From positions 1,354,001 through 1,418,000 of the forward strand of contig NZ_CP125378.1 in NCBI RefSeq assembly GCF_034008635.1: a stretch of DNA of 64,000 bases, read 5' to 3'. This DNA comes from Pseudomonas sp. P8_229 (GTDB taxonomy: Bacteria; Pseudomonadota; Gammaproteobacteria; Pseudomonadales; Pseudomonadaceae). Numbering within the stretch: the first letter of the stretch is position 1; the number at the start of each line of letters is the position of its first letter. Below are positions 32,777 to 41,894 of this stretch, piece by piece. The position numbers and the translations under genes were made by a program. The notes under the pieces are model-generated. The model had not been told where the DNA came from, did no database searches, and saw only the letters and a list, made by a program, of their open reading frames with translations.

Positions 32777-33790
32777 TCAAAGCCCCGCTGTCACCCTGCT
32801 CGCCACTTCCCCCGGTACCCACGCCTGCCACACCTGCGGTTGATTGCGCAAAAACGCTTCGGCGACCTGACGCGGTGGCTGGCGTTTTTCGCTCATTGCG
32901 GCCAGCGTGCGGTTCAGCAGATCAATCGGCAAATCGACTTTCTCAAAGAACGTCACCAACTCCGGGTACTGCGCCTTGAACGGTGCCGACACGCCAATCG
33001 CCAGGCTCGCCGGCATCGAGCGCGTGCCCTTGGGGTTCGGGTTATTGGCATCGGCCAGGGTCTTCCAGGCCTCGGCATCGAACGGCGGTTCTTCGAGTTT
33101 TACCAGTTTGAATCGGCCCAGCAGCGGCGTCGGCGACCAGTAGTAGAACAGCACCGGTTTGCCACGTTTGATCGACGACGCCACCTCGGCATCCAGCGCT
33201 GCACCAGAGCCGGTGCGGAAGTTGACGTAGCTGTCGGTCAGCGCATAGGCCTTGAGCTTCTGGCTGTTGACGATTTCCGAAGTCCAGCCAGTCGGGCTGT
33301 TGAGGAATCGTCCACGGCTCGGGTCTTCCGGGTCGCGGAACACCTCCTTGTAGCGCGGCAGGTCGGCCACCGACTTCAGCTCCGGCGCCAACGGTTTGAT
33401 CCCGCGTTCAGAGTCGCCCTTGATCACGTATTCCGGCACCCACCAGCCCTCGGTCGCGCCCTTGACCGTATCGCCGAGGCCGAACACCTTGCCTTCAGCG
33501 GCCGCCTTGACCCACGCCGGACTGCGCCCGGCCCATTCCTCGCCGATCACCTGAATATCGTTTTTCGCCAGCGCCGCTTCCAGGCTGACGGTGCTGCCCG
33601 GCAGCGTATCGGTCGGGTAGCCGTAGCCTTTTTCGACGATCAGCCGCAGCACTTCGGTGATGAAACTGCCGCTCTCCCAAGTGATGTCACCGAAGTGGAT
33701 CGGCGCGGTTTTCTCCGCCGCCGAAACAGCGCCGACGCTCAGGCTCAGCGCCAGCAACGAGCTGCCGAGCAGGGTTTTGATCGATCTCAT
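32777..33790 (-). CDS. Glycine betaine/choline-type ABC transporter substrate-binding protein
   Basis: 337 residues from the ATG at 33790, with AAGAGG upstream. Signal peptide about 1-24 (LLGSSLLALSLSVGAVSA). The mature part is of the OpuAC/ProX type: FGDITWESGSFITEVLRLIVEKGYGYPTDTLPGSTVSLEAALAKNDIQVIGEEWAGRSPAW, with YYWSPTPLLGRFKLVKLEEP later. It should bind a quaternary amine in the periplasm. No permease or ATPase gene is adjacent. Its start overlaps the stop of the upstream sigma factor gene by four bases (ATGA). Confidence 0.88.
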   Translation of the reverse strand: MRSIKTLLGSSLLALSLSVGAVSAAEKTAPIHFGDITWESGSFITEVLRLIVEKGYGYPTDTLPGSTVSLEAALAKNDIQVIGEEWAGRSPAWVKAAAEGKVFGLGDTVKGATEGWWVPEYVIKGDSERGIKPLAPELKSVADLPRYKEVFRDPEDPSRGRFLNSPTGWTSEIVNSQKLKAYALTDSYVNFRTGSGAALDAEVASSIKRGKPVLFYYWSPTPLLGRFKLVKLEEPPFDAEAWKTLADANNPNPKGTRSMPASLAIGVSAPFKAQYPELVTFFEKVDLPIDLLNRTLAAMSEKRQPPRQVAEAFLRNQPQVWQAWVPGEVASRVTAGL

Positions 33791-34314
33791 GCGGACCTCT
33801 TGTCTGTCAGGATTTGATTGGCACTGTGGCGATCGCACAGGGCCTGGGAGCGGCTCATGTACACGCTGACCGAACGTTGCGAGATACCCAGTTCGGCGGC
33901 GATTTGCGGGTAGGTCAGGCCATCGACCCGCGCCAGCAGAAAGGTCGAGCGAACCTTGCCGGGCAGGCGCTGCAGGCTGCGGTCGAGGCGGTTCAGGGTT
34001 TGTCGCTGTTGCGTGAGTTCTTCCGGCGAAGCGGCACACTCGGCCTCGACTTGCTGCGCATGGCGCCGCGCCAGATCGGCACGCCGCCAATGCTGATAAA
34101 GCAGGCGCTGGGCGATGGTGGTGAGCAAGGCGCGGGGTTCGCGGATGGCAGTCAGTGCGGGCGCTTCGAGCAGGCGAACGAAGGTTTCGGACGTGAGGTC
34201 TTCGGCACTCGCCGGGTCTTGCAGTTGCCGGCGCAGGTAGTTGCGCAGCCAGTGGTAATGGGCGCGAAACAGGCCTTCAACGGTGTGGCGATGCAATGGA
34301 TCGGCGCCGGACAT
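33787..34314 (-). CDS. FecI-like ECF sigma factor
   Basis: 175 residues from the ATG at 34314, preceded by AAGGAG. Region 2 is VEGLFRAHYHWLRNYLRRQLQDPASAEDLTSETFVRLLEAPAL...PRALLTTIAQRLLYQHWRR; region 4 is LPGKVRSTFLLARVDGLTYPQIAAELGISQRSVSVYMSRSQALC. This is the iron-starvation type. Unusually, no fecR anti-sigma or TonB receptor gene follows; instead the stop overlaps a betaine-type binding protein gene, so the two are translationally coupled. Confidence 0.9.
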   Translation of the reverse strand: MSGADPLHRHTVEGLFRAHYHWLRNYLRRQLQDPASAEDLTSETFVRLLEAPALTAIREPRALLTTIAQRLLYQHWRRADLARRHAQQVEAECAASPEELTQQRQTLNRLDRSLQRLPGKVRSTFLLARVDGLTYPQIAAELGISQRSVSVYMSRSQALCDRHSANQILTDKRSA

Positions 34315-34428
34315 AGGGGCTCCTTGGCAAGGGGTCGCTGAATGTCCGGTGATCCGGTGGCGCGATCGTAGCAAGGCACCTTATTCGTTAAAAATACTTA
34401 AAAAGAATCTTTATATTCCATAAAGAAA

Positions 34429-35226
34429 TTAGCGCAGTTGACCATAACCCTGTGCCTGGGCCTCGCGTTGATAACCGAGCAGGACCTCATAATCACTTTC
34501 GTTGGCCGGCAATACGTGGAGCAGTCCGAGGGTGCGCGCGACGTCGGGCAACTCGTCCAGCGACTGATTCATCACCTGGAGTAGCTGTTCGATCTGCTCA
34601 TCAGTGGCGGTGGCAGCGGTGATAAACGGCAACGTCGGGCTGTACGCACTGCGCGCCACGACCCGCAAGCCACTGACCTCATCCGGCGCGTATTGCGCAA
34701 GGTACGCATAGGTAACGCTGTCGATGGCCGCCAGATCGCCGCGATCCTCCCGCACCCAGCGCAGGCTCTCACGGTGCGCGCCACTGATGCCGACCGTGGC
34801 GAAGAACTGCCCGTCGCGGTGCAACGGCGCCAGACGCTGGCGCAACAGGTTCATGCCGCTGTTGGAGTCCTCACTGTTGATCACCCCGCGACTGCCGCGA
34901 AAGTCCGCCAAGGTTGTGCGCACATCATCAGCGCGACTGAGGATCATGCTGCAGTGATTGCCGGCACTGGCGTCGGGCAGTTCGTAACGTGGACGACCGA
35001 CGAGGCGCACCTGACCGCGTAGCAAGGTCATCAACGGGTAGCCGCAGGTTTGCGTCAGCAGCAGGCTGGGCGATAACCAGAGTTCGGGGAGTGACAGGCT
35101 TTCGGCGTTCAGGCGGCAATGGCCCAGGTGGTCGAGGATGCGCGAGATCCAGCATTCGTTGGCCGCACGAATTGGCTCGGGGGCGACATACATCAGCAGT
35201 TCGGCGTGGTGTTGGGTCATACACAT
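34429..35226 (-). CDS. PhnD-like (phosphonate/phosphite type) substrate-binding protein, no signal peptide
   Basis: 265 residues starting at the ATG at 35226 (CAGGGA upstream); a second Met follows two codons later. The sequence LRGQVRLVGRPRYELPDASAGNHCSMILSRADD, LADFRGSRGVINSEDSNSGMNLLRQRLAPL and DRGDLAAIDSVTYAYLAQYAPDEVSGLRVVARSAYSPTLPFI matches PF12974-type periplasmic binding folds. There is no obvious signal peptide and no permease nearby. It may act as a cytoplasmic ligand-binding protein. Same strand as the FecI-like sigma gene downstream, 114 bases away. Confidence 0.8.
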   Translation of the reverse strand: MCMTQHHAELLMYVAPEPIRAANECWISRILDHLGHCRLNAESLSLPELWLSPSLLLTQTCGYPLMTLLRGQVRLVGRPRYELPDASAGNHCSMILSRADDVRTTLADFRGSRGVINSEDSNSGMNLLRQRLAPLHRDGQFFATVGISGAHRESLRWVREDRGDLAAIDSVTYAYLAQYAPDEVSGLRVVARSAYSPTLPFITAATATDEQIEQLLQVMNQSLDELPDVARTLGLLHVLPANESDYEVLLGYQREAQAQGYGQLR

Positions 35227-35250
35227 TATTTCCCTGCAAATACATGACCT

Positions 35251-35340
35251 GTGGGAGCGGGCTTGCTCGCGAAGGGGCCGGCACATTCAACCTGGATGTC
35301 GACAGACAGATCGCCTTCGCGAGCAAGCCCGCTCCCACAA
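35251..35340. repeat. REP element
   Basis: Perfect arms GTGGGAGCGGGCTTGCTCGC (from 35251) and the complement ending at 35339. It separates two genes on the same strand. Confidence 0.92.
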
Positions 35341-35362
35341 GGGTTCCGTGCTGATCTTGAGG

Positions 35363-36304
35363 TCAGTGATACGGATGCTGCGGACTGTCGATCGGTTTGA
35401 ACCCGTTCTGCCGCCACAACTGCCCATAGCCTTGCACCAGAAAGCCGCCACTGCGCGCCACCCACTGCTCGCGGCGCATGCGATAGGCCGCAGGCAAGTC
35501 GTACCACGCCAGCCCTGGCAGATCATGATGCACCAGATGAAAGTTCAGGTTCAGAAACAGCCAGCGCCACGGCCAGCCGGCCTCGTTGAGCACGGTACGC
35601 TGCTCCGGTTGCGCGTGCGGGCGGTGTTCATAATAGGAGCGGATCATCGCAATCGTCAGTGCCGGCACACTGATCAGCAGCAAGTAGTGCCAGACCGGCA
35701 ACACGCTGTAGCGTGCGACGAACCACAGCATCAACAGGGTGAACCCGCCGTGGATCAGCCACATCAGCCAGGCCTGGCGCTCGCGGTTTTTCAGACGTTG
35801 CAGTTCTTCGCTGGCCAGCGCCAGTAACGCCAGCGGCGCGCCAATCGCGAAGCGACCGAGCACGGTCTTGTTCAGCCAGTGCAGGCTCCGTTCGAACAGC
35901 GAACTGCCCTGCCAGCGCGACGCTGTCAGGTACCGGCTTTCCGGGTCGACGCCGGGCACGGTCAGGTTTTCATCGCGGTGATGCAACAGATGGCTGTCAC
36001 GGTAAAGCGTGTACGGATACCACACCGCAAACGGTGCATAACCGAGGAGTTTATTAACCCCTGTCCAGCGCGTCGGATGACCGTGCAGCAACTCGTGCTG
36101 CACCGACAGCCACAGCACCAGCAACGGAATCAGCAGCAATGTACTCAAGCTGCGGCCGAGCCACTGGCTGTTGAGCACAATGGCGAACCAGCCGCCGTAC
36201 ACGCCGATCAGCAATAACCAGGTCGGCCATTCGGTGCGGGCGGTAAAACGTTGGCGCAGGGTTTCGATCCGTTGCCGGTGATCGGCGTCGAAGTAATGGG
36301 GCAT
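35363..36304 (-). CDS. Membrane fatty acid desaturase
   Basis: 313 residues with four or five membrane segments. The three histidine boxes of the desaturase/hydroxylase superfamily are present: HELLH (about residue 70), HLLHH (about 107) and HLVHH (about 258), ligating the di-iron centre. It is shorter at the N terminus than DesA-type delta-9 desaturases. The substrate could be phospholipid acyl chains, a carotenoid or an alkane. Monocistronic. Confidence 0.88.
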   Translation of the reverse strand: MPHYFDADHRQRIETLRQRFTARTEWPTWLLLIGVYGGWFAIVLNSQWLGRSLSTLLLIPLLVLWLSVQHELLHGHPTRWTGVNKLLGYAPFAVWYPYTLYRDSHLLHHRDENLTVPGVDPESRYLTASRWQGSSLFERSLHWLNKTVLGRFAIGAPLALLALASEELQRLKNRERQAWLMWLIHGGFTLLMLWFVARYSVLPVWHYLLLISVPALTIAMIRSYYEHRPHAQPEQRTVLNEAGWPWRWLFLNLNFHLVHHDLPGLAWYDLPAAYRMRREQWVARSGGFLVQGYGQLWRQNGFKPIDSPQHPYH

Positions 36305-36417
36305 GGCGTGGCTCGGAACGGGAATCTTCCCCTTCTGTGCAACGAGCCCGCTGAATCTTGCAGATTATTTTTAGCGCTTGAGCGGGAGCCCGAGAACCGG
36401 GCCCCCGAGGAACCCGA

Positions 36418-36528
36418 TCAATGACCGAAAATATCGACTTTCTTGGCTTTCTTCTCCGCACGCTTTTCAATGGCGGTCTTGGCCGGTTTCTTCTTCGCGG
36501 CTTTCTTTGAATCCATACCTTTGGACAT
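36418..36528 (-). CDS. Small Lys/Ala-rich protein
   Basis: 36 residues, MSKGMDSKKAAKKKPAKTAIEKRAEKKAKKVDIFGH, with GTGGAG before the ATG. Fourteen of 36 residues are basic, like histone H1-type tails, so RNA or DNA contact is conceivable. Similar tiny proteins are annotated in other pseudomonads as far as I recall. A GC-rich hairpin with one mismatch follows the stop. Confidence 0.6.
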   Translation of the reverse strand: MSKGMDSKKAAKKKPAKTAIEKRAEKKAKKVDIFGH

Positions 36529-36629
36529 GATGCGTACTCCACTCACAGGGATGTAGGCTCAGGTATACACCTATCCCGCGTCGTGCGTTCTTTTATAATC
36601 GGCGCTTTGCCCGCCGACAGTCCGATCCC

Positions 36630-37046
36630 ATGTCCGATACCCAATACAGCCTGCTCGACGCCTCTCTATGGCCGTTGATGAACAAGTTTTACCGCAGCCA
36701 CCAATCGTCGATGAAGGCAGTGCGCGATGCGCAACTGTGGGTGGCGCGGCGCGATGAGATCGTTGCCGCGTTGTGTTTGCGCCCGGTGGCGGGTGGACGC
36801 TGGTTGACGGGGTTGTTTGTCGATCCCACGTGTCGTGAACAAGGGATTGCCGCACAGTTGATCGCGGCGGCAGTGCAGGAAATGAGCGAGCCGGTGTGGC
36901 TGTTCTGTCACCCGGATCTGCGTGGGTTTTATGAGCGGCGCGGGTTCACCTTCGACCCGGCGCTGCCGCAGGCGATGGCGGAGCGCTTGAGTCGGTATGC
37001 GCGGAGCAAGCCGATGATTGCGATGGAGCTGAGACCTTCAATCTGA
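36630..37046 (+). CDS. GNAT family N-acetyltransferase
   Basis: 138 residues. RDAQLWVARRDEIVAALCLRPVAGGRWLTGLFVDPTCREQGIAAQLIAAAVQ is the acetyl-CoA motif, and WLFCHPDLRGFYERRGFTFDPALPQAMAERLSRY matches the small YhbS-like acetyltransferases. The substrate is unknown. It is divergent from the small basic protein. Confidence 0.83.
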   Translation: MSDTQYSLLDASLWPLMNKFYRSHQSSMKAVRDAQLWVARRDEIVAALCLRPVAGGRWLTGLFVDPTCREQGIAAQLIAAAVQEMSEPVWLFCHPDLRGFYERRGFTFDPALPQAMAERLSRYARSKPMIAMELRPSI

Positions 37047-37059
37047 CGCAAAACCCAAT

Positions 37060-37148
37060 GTGGGAGCGAGCTTGCTCGCGAAAGCGGCGTGTCATTCGAT
37101 GCATTTTTCGCCTGACAAGACGCCTTCGCGAGCAAGCTCGCTCCCACA
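37060..37148. repeat. REP element
   Basis: Arms GTGGGAGCGAGCTTGCTCGC and the exact complement ending at 37148, between convergent genes. Both arms carry the same change (GCGAGC for GCGGGC), so pairing is kept. Confidence 0.92.
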
Positions 37149-37171
37149 AGGGTTTTGGGGTGTTGACGGGA

Positions 37172-37711
37172 TCAGTCGTCAGCCGTGGGATCGAGGTCCG
37201 GGAACATCACTTCGGTAAATCCGAACTTGCTGAAATCGGTGATGCGCGACGGGTACAGCCGGCCGATCAGGTGATCGCATTCGTGCTGCACGACGCGGGC
37301 GTGGAAACCTGAGGCGATACGCACAATCGGCTCGCCCTTGGGATCAACACCCTCGTAGCGAATCTGCTGATAGCGGTCCACCGCGCCACGCAAGCCCGGC
37401 ACCGACAGACAGCCTTCAAAGCCCTCTTCCGTCAGCGGGCTCAGTGGCGTGATCAACGGATTGATCAGGATCGTCTGCGGCACCGCTTCAGCCTCGGGAT
37501 AGCGCTCACTGTGCTCGAAACCGAAGATCACCAGTTGCAGGTCGACGCCAATCTGCGGCGCGGCCAGGCCGACGCCACCGACGCTTTCCATGGTCTGGAA
37601 CATGTCATCGATCAGTTGCCACAGCTCGGGGCTGTCGAACATCTCGGCCGGTACAGGCGGGGCGATACGCAGCAGGCGTTCGTCGCCCATTTTGAGGATT
37701 TCACGAATCAT
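37172..37711 (-). CDS. def: Peptide deformylase (Def paralogue)
   Basis: 179 residues. All three motifs are present: [10 protein letters not shown] (about residue 46), EGCLSVPG (about 99) and [13 protein letters not shown] (about 142), with Cys and two His binding the metal and Glu as the base. It removes formyl groups from nascent proteins. The window does not show the fmt or rsmB neighbours of the housekeeping copy, so it is probably a second deformylase. Only two bases separate it from the upstream BrkB-type gene. Confidence 0.92.
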   Translation of the reverse strand: MIREILKMGDERLLRIAPPVPAEMFDSPELWQLIDDMFQTMESVGGVGLAAPQIGVDLQLVIFGFEHSERYPEAEAVPQTILINPLITPLSPLTEEGFEGCLSVPGLRGAVDRYQQIRYEGVDPKGEPIVRIASGFHARVVQHECDHLIGRLYPSRITDFSKFGFTEVMFPDLDPTADD

Positions 37712-37713
37712 GA

Positions 37714-38664
37714 TCAGGCTTCGTCAGTGTCCGGCTTGAGCGAGTGGTCGCGCCCCAGGCCCGAGACATGTTGTTTGGGGTGTTCATCGAGTTCGCCCGG
37801 GACTTTCTCGCCCGGCTCCTTGCCCTCGCTGGACATGTGTTCGATCACCGCATTCATCTCGGCCCCGAGCAGCAGCACCGCCGAGGAAATATAGAAATAC
37901 AGCAGCAGCACGATGATCGCCCCGATGCTGCCATACATCGCGTTGTAGTTGGCGAAGGTTTTGACGTAGAACGCAAAGCCCAACGAGGCGATGATCCACA
38001 CCACCACGGCCAGCACCGAGCCCGGGGTGATGAAGCGGAATTCCTGTTTGACGTCAGGCATCACGTAGTAGATCAGCGCCACGGCAACCATCATCAGAAT
38101 CACGATCACCGGCCAGCGCGCAATCGTCCACACCGTGACAATGAAGTCTTCCAGACCCACCTGCGCGGCAATCCAGCCCATCACCTGCGGCCCGAGCACC
38201 ATCAGCGCGGCGGCGGCCAGCAGCATGCCGGCGATGCCGACGGTGTAGAAAATCGACAGTGGAAAGCGCTTCCAGATCGGCCGGCCTTCGACCACATCAT
38301 AAGCGGCGTTCATCGCGCTCATCATCAGGCGCACACCGGCAGAGGCGGTGTACAGGGCGATGACGATACCGAACGAGAGCAAGCCGCCCTTGGACTGCTG
38401 CAACTGATCGATCACCGGGTTGACCTGGTCCAGCGCCTGCGGCGGCAGCACCAGTTCCGATTGCAGACGCAGCCAGGTGAAGAAGTCCGGCAGGTGCAGG
38501 AAACCGATCAGGGCAATCAGGAACAGAATGAACGGGAACAGCGAGAACAGCATCTGGTAGGCCAGCGCCGAGGCGTAGGTGGACATCTCGTCGTCGATGA
38601 ATTCAGTGACCGTGCGCACCATCACCCGGTGCAAGGGCAGACCTTTCATGTCCGGAAAAATCAT
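37714..38664 (-). CDS. YihY/BrkB family inner membrane protein
   Basis: 316 residues from the ATG at 38664 (AAGGAG upstream). Six membrane segments. Typical YihY features are [34 protein letters not shown] near the N terminus, [21 protein letters not shown], and [32 protein letters not shown]. The hydrophilic C terminus is about 40 residues long. The physiological role is unsettled, although the family was once called RNase BN. Operon with def. Confidence 0.9.
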   Translation of the reverse strand: MIFPDMKGLPLHRVMVRTVTEFIDDEMSTYASALAYQMLFSLFPFILFLIALIGFLHLPDFFTWLRLQSELVLPPQALDQVNPVIDQLQQSKGGLLSFGIVIALYTASAGVRLMMSAMNAAYDVVEGRPIWKRFPLSIFYTVGIAGMLLAAAALMVLGPQVMGWIAAQVGLEDFIVTVWTIARWPVIVILMMVAVALIYYVMPDVKQEFRFITPGSVLAVVVWIIASLGFAFYVKTFANYNAMYGSIGAIIVLLLYFYISSAVLLLGAEMNAVIEHMSSEGKEPGEKVPGELDEHPKQHVSGLGRDHSLKPDTDEA

Positions 38665-38775
38665 TCGCGTCTCCTTTCGCCGCAAACAGGTTGAAGTCGT
38701 GGCGACTCAGGGGCCGTTTTTTACATCACGGTAGCCTACTTGGCGACCTTCGTGGATGACCGTCGGGTTTTGACA

Positions 38776-38803
38776 CAAAAACGGCCATCCTTGGATGGCC
38801 GTT
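38776..38803 (-). terminator. Terminator after the CsbD gene
   Basis: On the minus strand, AACGGCCATCC-AA-GGATGGCCGTTTTTG gives a perfect 11-bp stem followed by T's. Confidence 0.9.
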
Positions 38804-38826
38804 CCGGTGTTTCGTTCAAGGCTCGA

Positions 38827-39018
38827 TTACGCCTTGTCGACACCTTTTTTGATGGCGTCCTTGGCTTTGCCGACAGCTTGCTGGGCCTCGCCTTTTTTCT
38901 CTTGCAGCTTGCCTTCGGCTTGCAGCTTGGTGTTGTCGGTGGCTTTACCGACGCCTTGCTTGACGTTGCCGACCGCTTCGTTGGCCATGCCTTTTACTTT
39001 ATCGCCTGTGCTACTCAT
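38827..39018 (-). CDS. CsbD family stress protein
   Basis: 63 residues, all hydrophilic and helical. DKVKGMANEAVGNVKQGVGKATDNTKLQAEGKLQEKKGEAQQAVGKAKDAIKKGV is the CsbD-like repeat pattern. Members are among the most induced proteins in stationary phase and stress, with unknown mechanism. The ATG follows AAGGAG. Confidence 0.93.
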   Translation of the reverse strand: MSSTGDKVKGMANEAVGNVKQGVGKATDNTKLQAEGKLQEKKGEAQQAVGKAKDAIKKGVDKA

Positions 39019-39215
39019 GGTGTTTCTCCTTGGTGCATTGAAGGGGAAAAGTCAGTACGTAATGATTGACTGGGCGGGTTTGCCACGAGTTTCATTTATT
39101 TTTCGCCCTTCATTTCGTCGTGCAACGCAGGTTGGGCTTTATGTTTGCCCCTCAAGCCCCGAGAATGCGCACCTATGGGCGCCGTGCGCCAACGATCAGA
39201 TCCCGCAGGAATGTT

Positions 39216-39593
39216 ATGAAACTCGATAAAAAGCAGGCCATTGCCCGTCGTAACCAGGAACTGGGCGGTGCTGTGCTCGGCACCAACAACTGCCACTTCG
39301 CCGAACTGAACCGCAACCGCAACATCTGGTGGTTCGACCTGCCAGTGACGCGCCTGGCCGTCGGTCAGTACGAGTGGATTCACCTGCTGATGCACACCCC
39401 GGCCACCGACGAGCTGCTGCACCTGAAAGTGCCGACGGTGTTCCTGCGGGAAAAACTCGAAGGCCTGGTGATTCGCAACGAAGGCAAGCGCAAGGCCGCG
39501 TTGAGTCTGGAATTGAGCGCGGACAAGGATTCGTACCTGCAGGACATGCGTCCGGCGGGGACCAACGTGAATTTCGCGCCGTTCCGTCAGTAG
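39216..39593 (+). CDS. Conserved hypothetical protein
   Basis: 125 residues from the ATG at 39216, preceded by AGGA. No signal peptide or membrane segment. Repeated features: QELGGAVLGTNNCHFAELNRNRNIWWFDLPVTRLAVGQYEWIHLLMHTPATDELLHLKVPTVFLREKLEGL and an end LQDMRPAGTNVNFAPFRQ. It appears to be a pseudomonad protein of unknown function. It is divergent from the CsbD gene. Confidence 0.75.
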   Translation: MKLDKKQAIARRNQELGGAVLGTNNCHFAELNRNRNIWWFDLPVTRLAVGQYEWIHLLMHTPATDELLHLKVPTVFLREKLEGLVIRNEGKRKAALSLELSADKDSYLQDMRPAGTNVNFAPFRQ

Positions 39594-39611
39594 GATCAGT
39601 GCCGCTCCCTT

Positions 39612-39758
39612 CCCCTCACCCTAACCCTCTCCCAAGGGAGAGGGAACTGACCGAGGTGTTTGGGCGAGGTACGCCGACATGGGATATCGAGTCGAACTCA
39701 GGTTTTGAACTGCACGCGATCGGCCCCCTCTCCTTCGGGAGAGGGCTGGGGTGAGGGG
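39612..39758. repeat. Inverted repeat of the CCCTCACCC-CCCTCTCCC family
   Basis: The left arm has CCCTCACCCTAACCCTCTCC; the right arm is GGGAGAGGGCTGGGGTGAGG. A related copy lies at 60803-60978. The spacer is not shared in sequence. Confidence 0.85.
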
Positions 39759-39796
39759 CAGGTTCAACGCTTAACCCAAGCCATGCTCCGCACCAA

Positions 39797-39827
39797 CAAA
39801 AAGCCCCGCATCTGCGGGGCTTTTTGG
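39797..39827. terminator. Bidirectional terminator at the end of fadD1
   Basis: AAAAAGCCCCGCA-TC-TGCGGGGCTTTTT forms a perfect stem between A and T runs, abutting the stop of fadD1. Confidence 0.93.
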
Positions 39828-39828
39828 T

Positions 39829-41526
39829 TTAGGCGGCGGACTTGGCCTTGATCTTCTTCAGCTCTTCATCACGCAACTCGCGGCGCAGGATCTTGCCGAC
39901 GTTGGTGGTCGGCAGCGCGTCGCGGAACTCGACCGAACGCGGGACCTTGTAGCCGGTGACGTTGGCGCGCATGTGCTCCATCACGGTTTCCTTGGTCAGG
40001 GTCACACCCGGCCTGGCAACGATGAAAATCTTGATCGCCTCACCCGACTTCTCGTCCGGCACGCCGATGGCGGCGCACTGCAACACGCCCGGCAGCGTCG
40101 CCAGCACGTCTTCCAGCTCGTTCGGATAAACGTTGAAACCGGAGACCAGAATCATGTCTTTCTTGCGATCGACAATGCGCATGTAGCCATCGGGCTGGAT
40201 CAGCGCGATATCACCGGTCTTCAGCCAGCCTTCGCTGTCGAGCATTTCATCGGTGGCTTCCTGACGCTGCCAGTAACCTTTCATCACTTGCGGGCCTTTG
40301 ATGCACAGCTCGCCGATCTCGCCCAGCGGCTGCTCGACACCAGCATCGTCGATGACTTTGCACAGGGTCGACGGCACTGGAATGCCGATGGTGCCGATCT
40401 GGATGTGCTGGATCGGGTTGACCGTGGCCACCGGACTGGTTTCGGTCATGCCGTAACCTTCGCAAATCGAGCAGCCGGTCACCGCTTTCCAACGCTCGGC
40501 TGCGGCCAGTTGCAGGGCCATGCCGCCGGACAGGGTGACTTTCAGGTTGGAGAAATCCAGCTTGCGGAAGCCTTCGTTGTTGCACAGCGCCACGAACAGC
40601 GTGTTCAGGCCGACAAAGCCGCTGAACTTCCACTTCGACAGCTCCTTGACCATCGCCGGCAGGTCGCGCGGGTTGCTGATCAGGATGTTGTGGTTGCCGA
40701 TCAGCATCATCGCCATGCAATGAAAGGTGAACGCATAGATGTGGTACAGCGGCAGCGGCGTGATCAGGATCTCGCAACCTTCATTGAGGTTGGAGCCCAT
40801 GAGTGCCTTGCACTGCAGCATGTTGGCGACGAGGTTGCGATGGGTGAGCATCGCGCCCTTGGCCACGCCGGTGGTGCCGCCGGTGTATTGCAGCACCGCG
40901 ACATCGCTGCTGTGCGGATTGGCTTCGGCCACAGGCTGGCCCTGGCCCTTGCTCAGCACGTCGTTGAACTTGACGGCTTTAGGCAAGTGATAGGCCGGCA
41001 CCATCTTCTTCACGTACTTGATCACGCTGTTGATCAACAGGCGTTTGACCGGCGGCAGCAGGTCGGCGACTTCGGTGACGATGACGTGTTTGACGCCGGT
41101 TTTCGGCACCACGGTTTCCGCCAGGTGCGCCATGTTGGCCAGGCAAACCAGGGCTTTGGCGCCGGAGTCGTTGAATTGGTGTTCCATTTCCCGCGCGGTG
41201 TACAGCGGGTTGGTGTTGACCACGATCAGCCCGGCGCGGATCGCACCGAAAACGGCGACCGGGTACTGCAGAACATTGGGCAGTTGCACGGCGATTCGAT
41301 CACCGGGCTGCAAGTCGGTATGCTGTTGCAGATACGCAGCAAACGCGCCGGACAATTCGTACAGTTCACCGTAGGTGATTGTCTTGCCCAGGTTGCTGAA
41401 AGCCGGTTTGTTGGCGAAGCGTTGGCAAGATTGCTTCAACACTGCCTGAATATTCGGGTACTCGTCTGGATTGATGTCGGCAGCAATTCCAGCCGGGTAT
41501 TTATCCTTCCAAAAGTCTTCGATCAT
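39829..41526 (-). CDS. fadD1: Long-chain fatty acid-CoA ligase FadD1
   Basis: 565 residues. The AMP-binding P-loop is LQYTGGTTGVAKGAMLTHRN (about residue 213), with EGYGMTETSP, GWLKTGDIALIQPDGYMRIVDRKKDMILVSGFNVYPNELED and the adenylation lysine in TNVGKILRRELRDEEL. It activates fatty acids for beta-oxidation. It lies downstream of fadD2 in the order I recall from P. aeruginosa. A 311-base gap to the next upstream stop plus an AT-rich leader suggest its own promoter. Confidence 0.93.
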   Translation of the reverse strand: MIEDFWKDKYPAGIAADINPDEYPNIQAVLKQSCQRFANKPAFSNLGKTITYGELYELSGAFAAYLQQHTDLQPGDRIAVQLPNVLQYPVAVFGAIRAGLIVVNTNPLYTAREMEHQFNDSGAKALVCLANMAHLAETVVPKTGVKHVIVTEVADLLPPVKRLLINSVIKYVKKMVPAYHLPKAVKFNDVLSKGQGQPVAEANPHSSDVAVLQYTGGTTGVAKGAMLTHRNLVANMLQCKALMGSNLNEGCEILITPLPLYHIYAFTFHCMAMMLIGNHNILISNPRDLPAMVKELSKWKFSGFVGLNTLFVALCNNEGFRKLDFSNLKVTLSGGMALQLAAAERWKAVTGCSICEGYGMTETSPVATVNPIQHIQIGTIGIPVPSTLCKVIDDAGVEQPLGEIGELCIKGPQVMKGYWQRQEATDEMLDSEGWLKTGDIALIQPDGYMRIVDRKKDMILVSGFNVYPNELEDVLATLPGVLQCAAIGVPDEKSGEAIKIFIVARPGVTLTKETVMEHMRANVTGYKVPRSVEFRDALPTTNVGKILRRELRDEELKKIKAKSAA

Positions 41527-41894
41527 GGAAGCCCACTCCTCAGCAACGCGAATTCTTCACCGCATTTGATGCGATTATTATTGGTGTGTGTTTTGTATTG
41601 GTGAATCTGGCTTTCAGATAGGCCGAGAAGTCACAAAGCGCGCCGAGAGTAGCAGCTTTGCCGAGGGCCGACTAGAGCCAAAAGCGGCCTCCACAGTCAC
41701 TTTGATGACTCAAGACTTTCTAACAGTCATTTTAGAGCAAAAATCCTAGACATCCCTGAAAGCCCCGGTTTTCGGGGTCATCAAACAAAAATTCGCGAGC
41801 AGGCTCGCTCCAACAGGGACTACATCTATACCTGTGGGAGCGAGCCTGCTCCGGGCGGCGTTCCGACGAATGCGCGAAGCGCAGCAATTAAGGG
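41527..41894. other. 368-base gap between fadD2 and fadD1
   Basis: It holds, from the fadD1 side: an ATTATTATT run and a CGCAT/ATGCG mini-hairpin in the fadD1 leader, an AT-rich stretch at 41700-41750, an AGCCCCGG/CCGGGGT hairpin at about 41760-41777, and a REP element. No coding region is visible. Confidence 0.7.
41792..41851. repeat. REP element, short spacer
   Basis: Arms TTCGCGAGCAGGCTCGCTCC and GGGAGCGAGCCTGCTCC; the right arm loses the final CGCGA. It is placed between fadD2 and fadD1 on the same strand. Confidence 0.82.
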
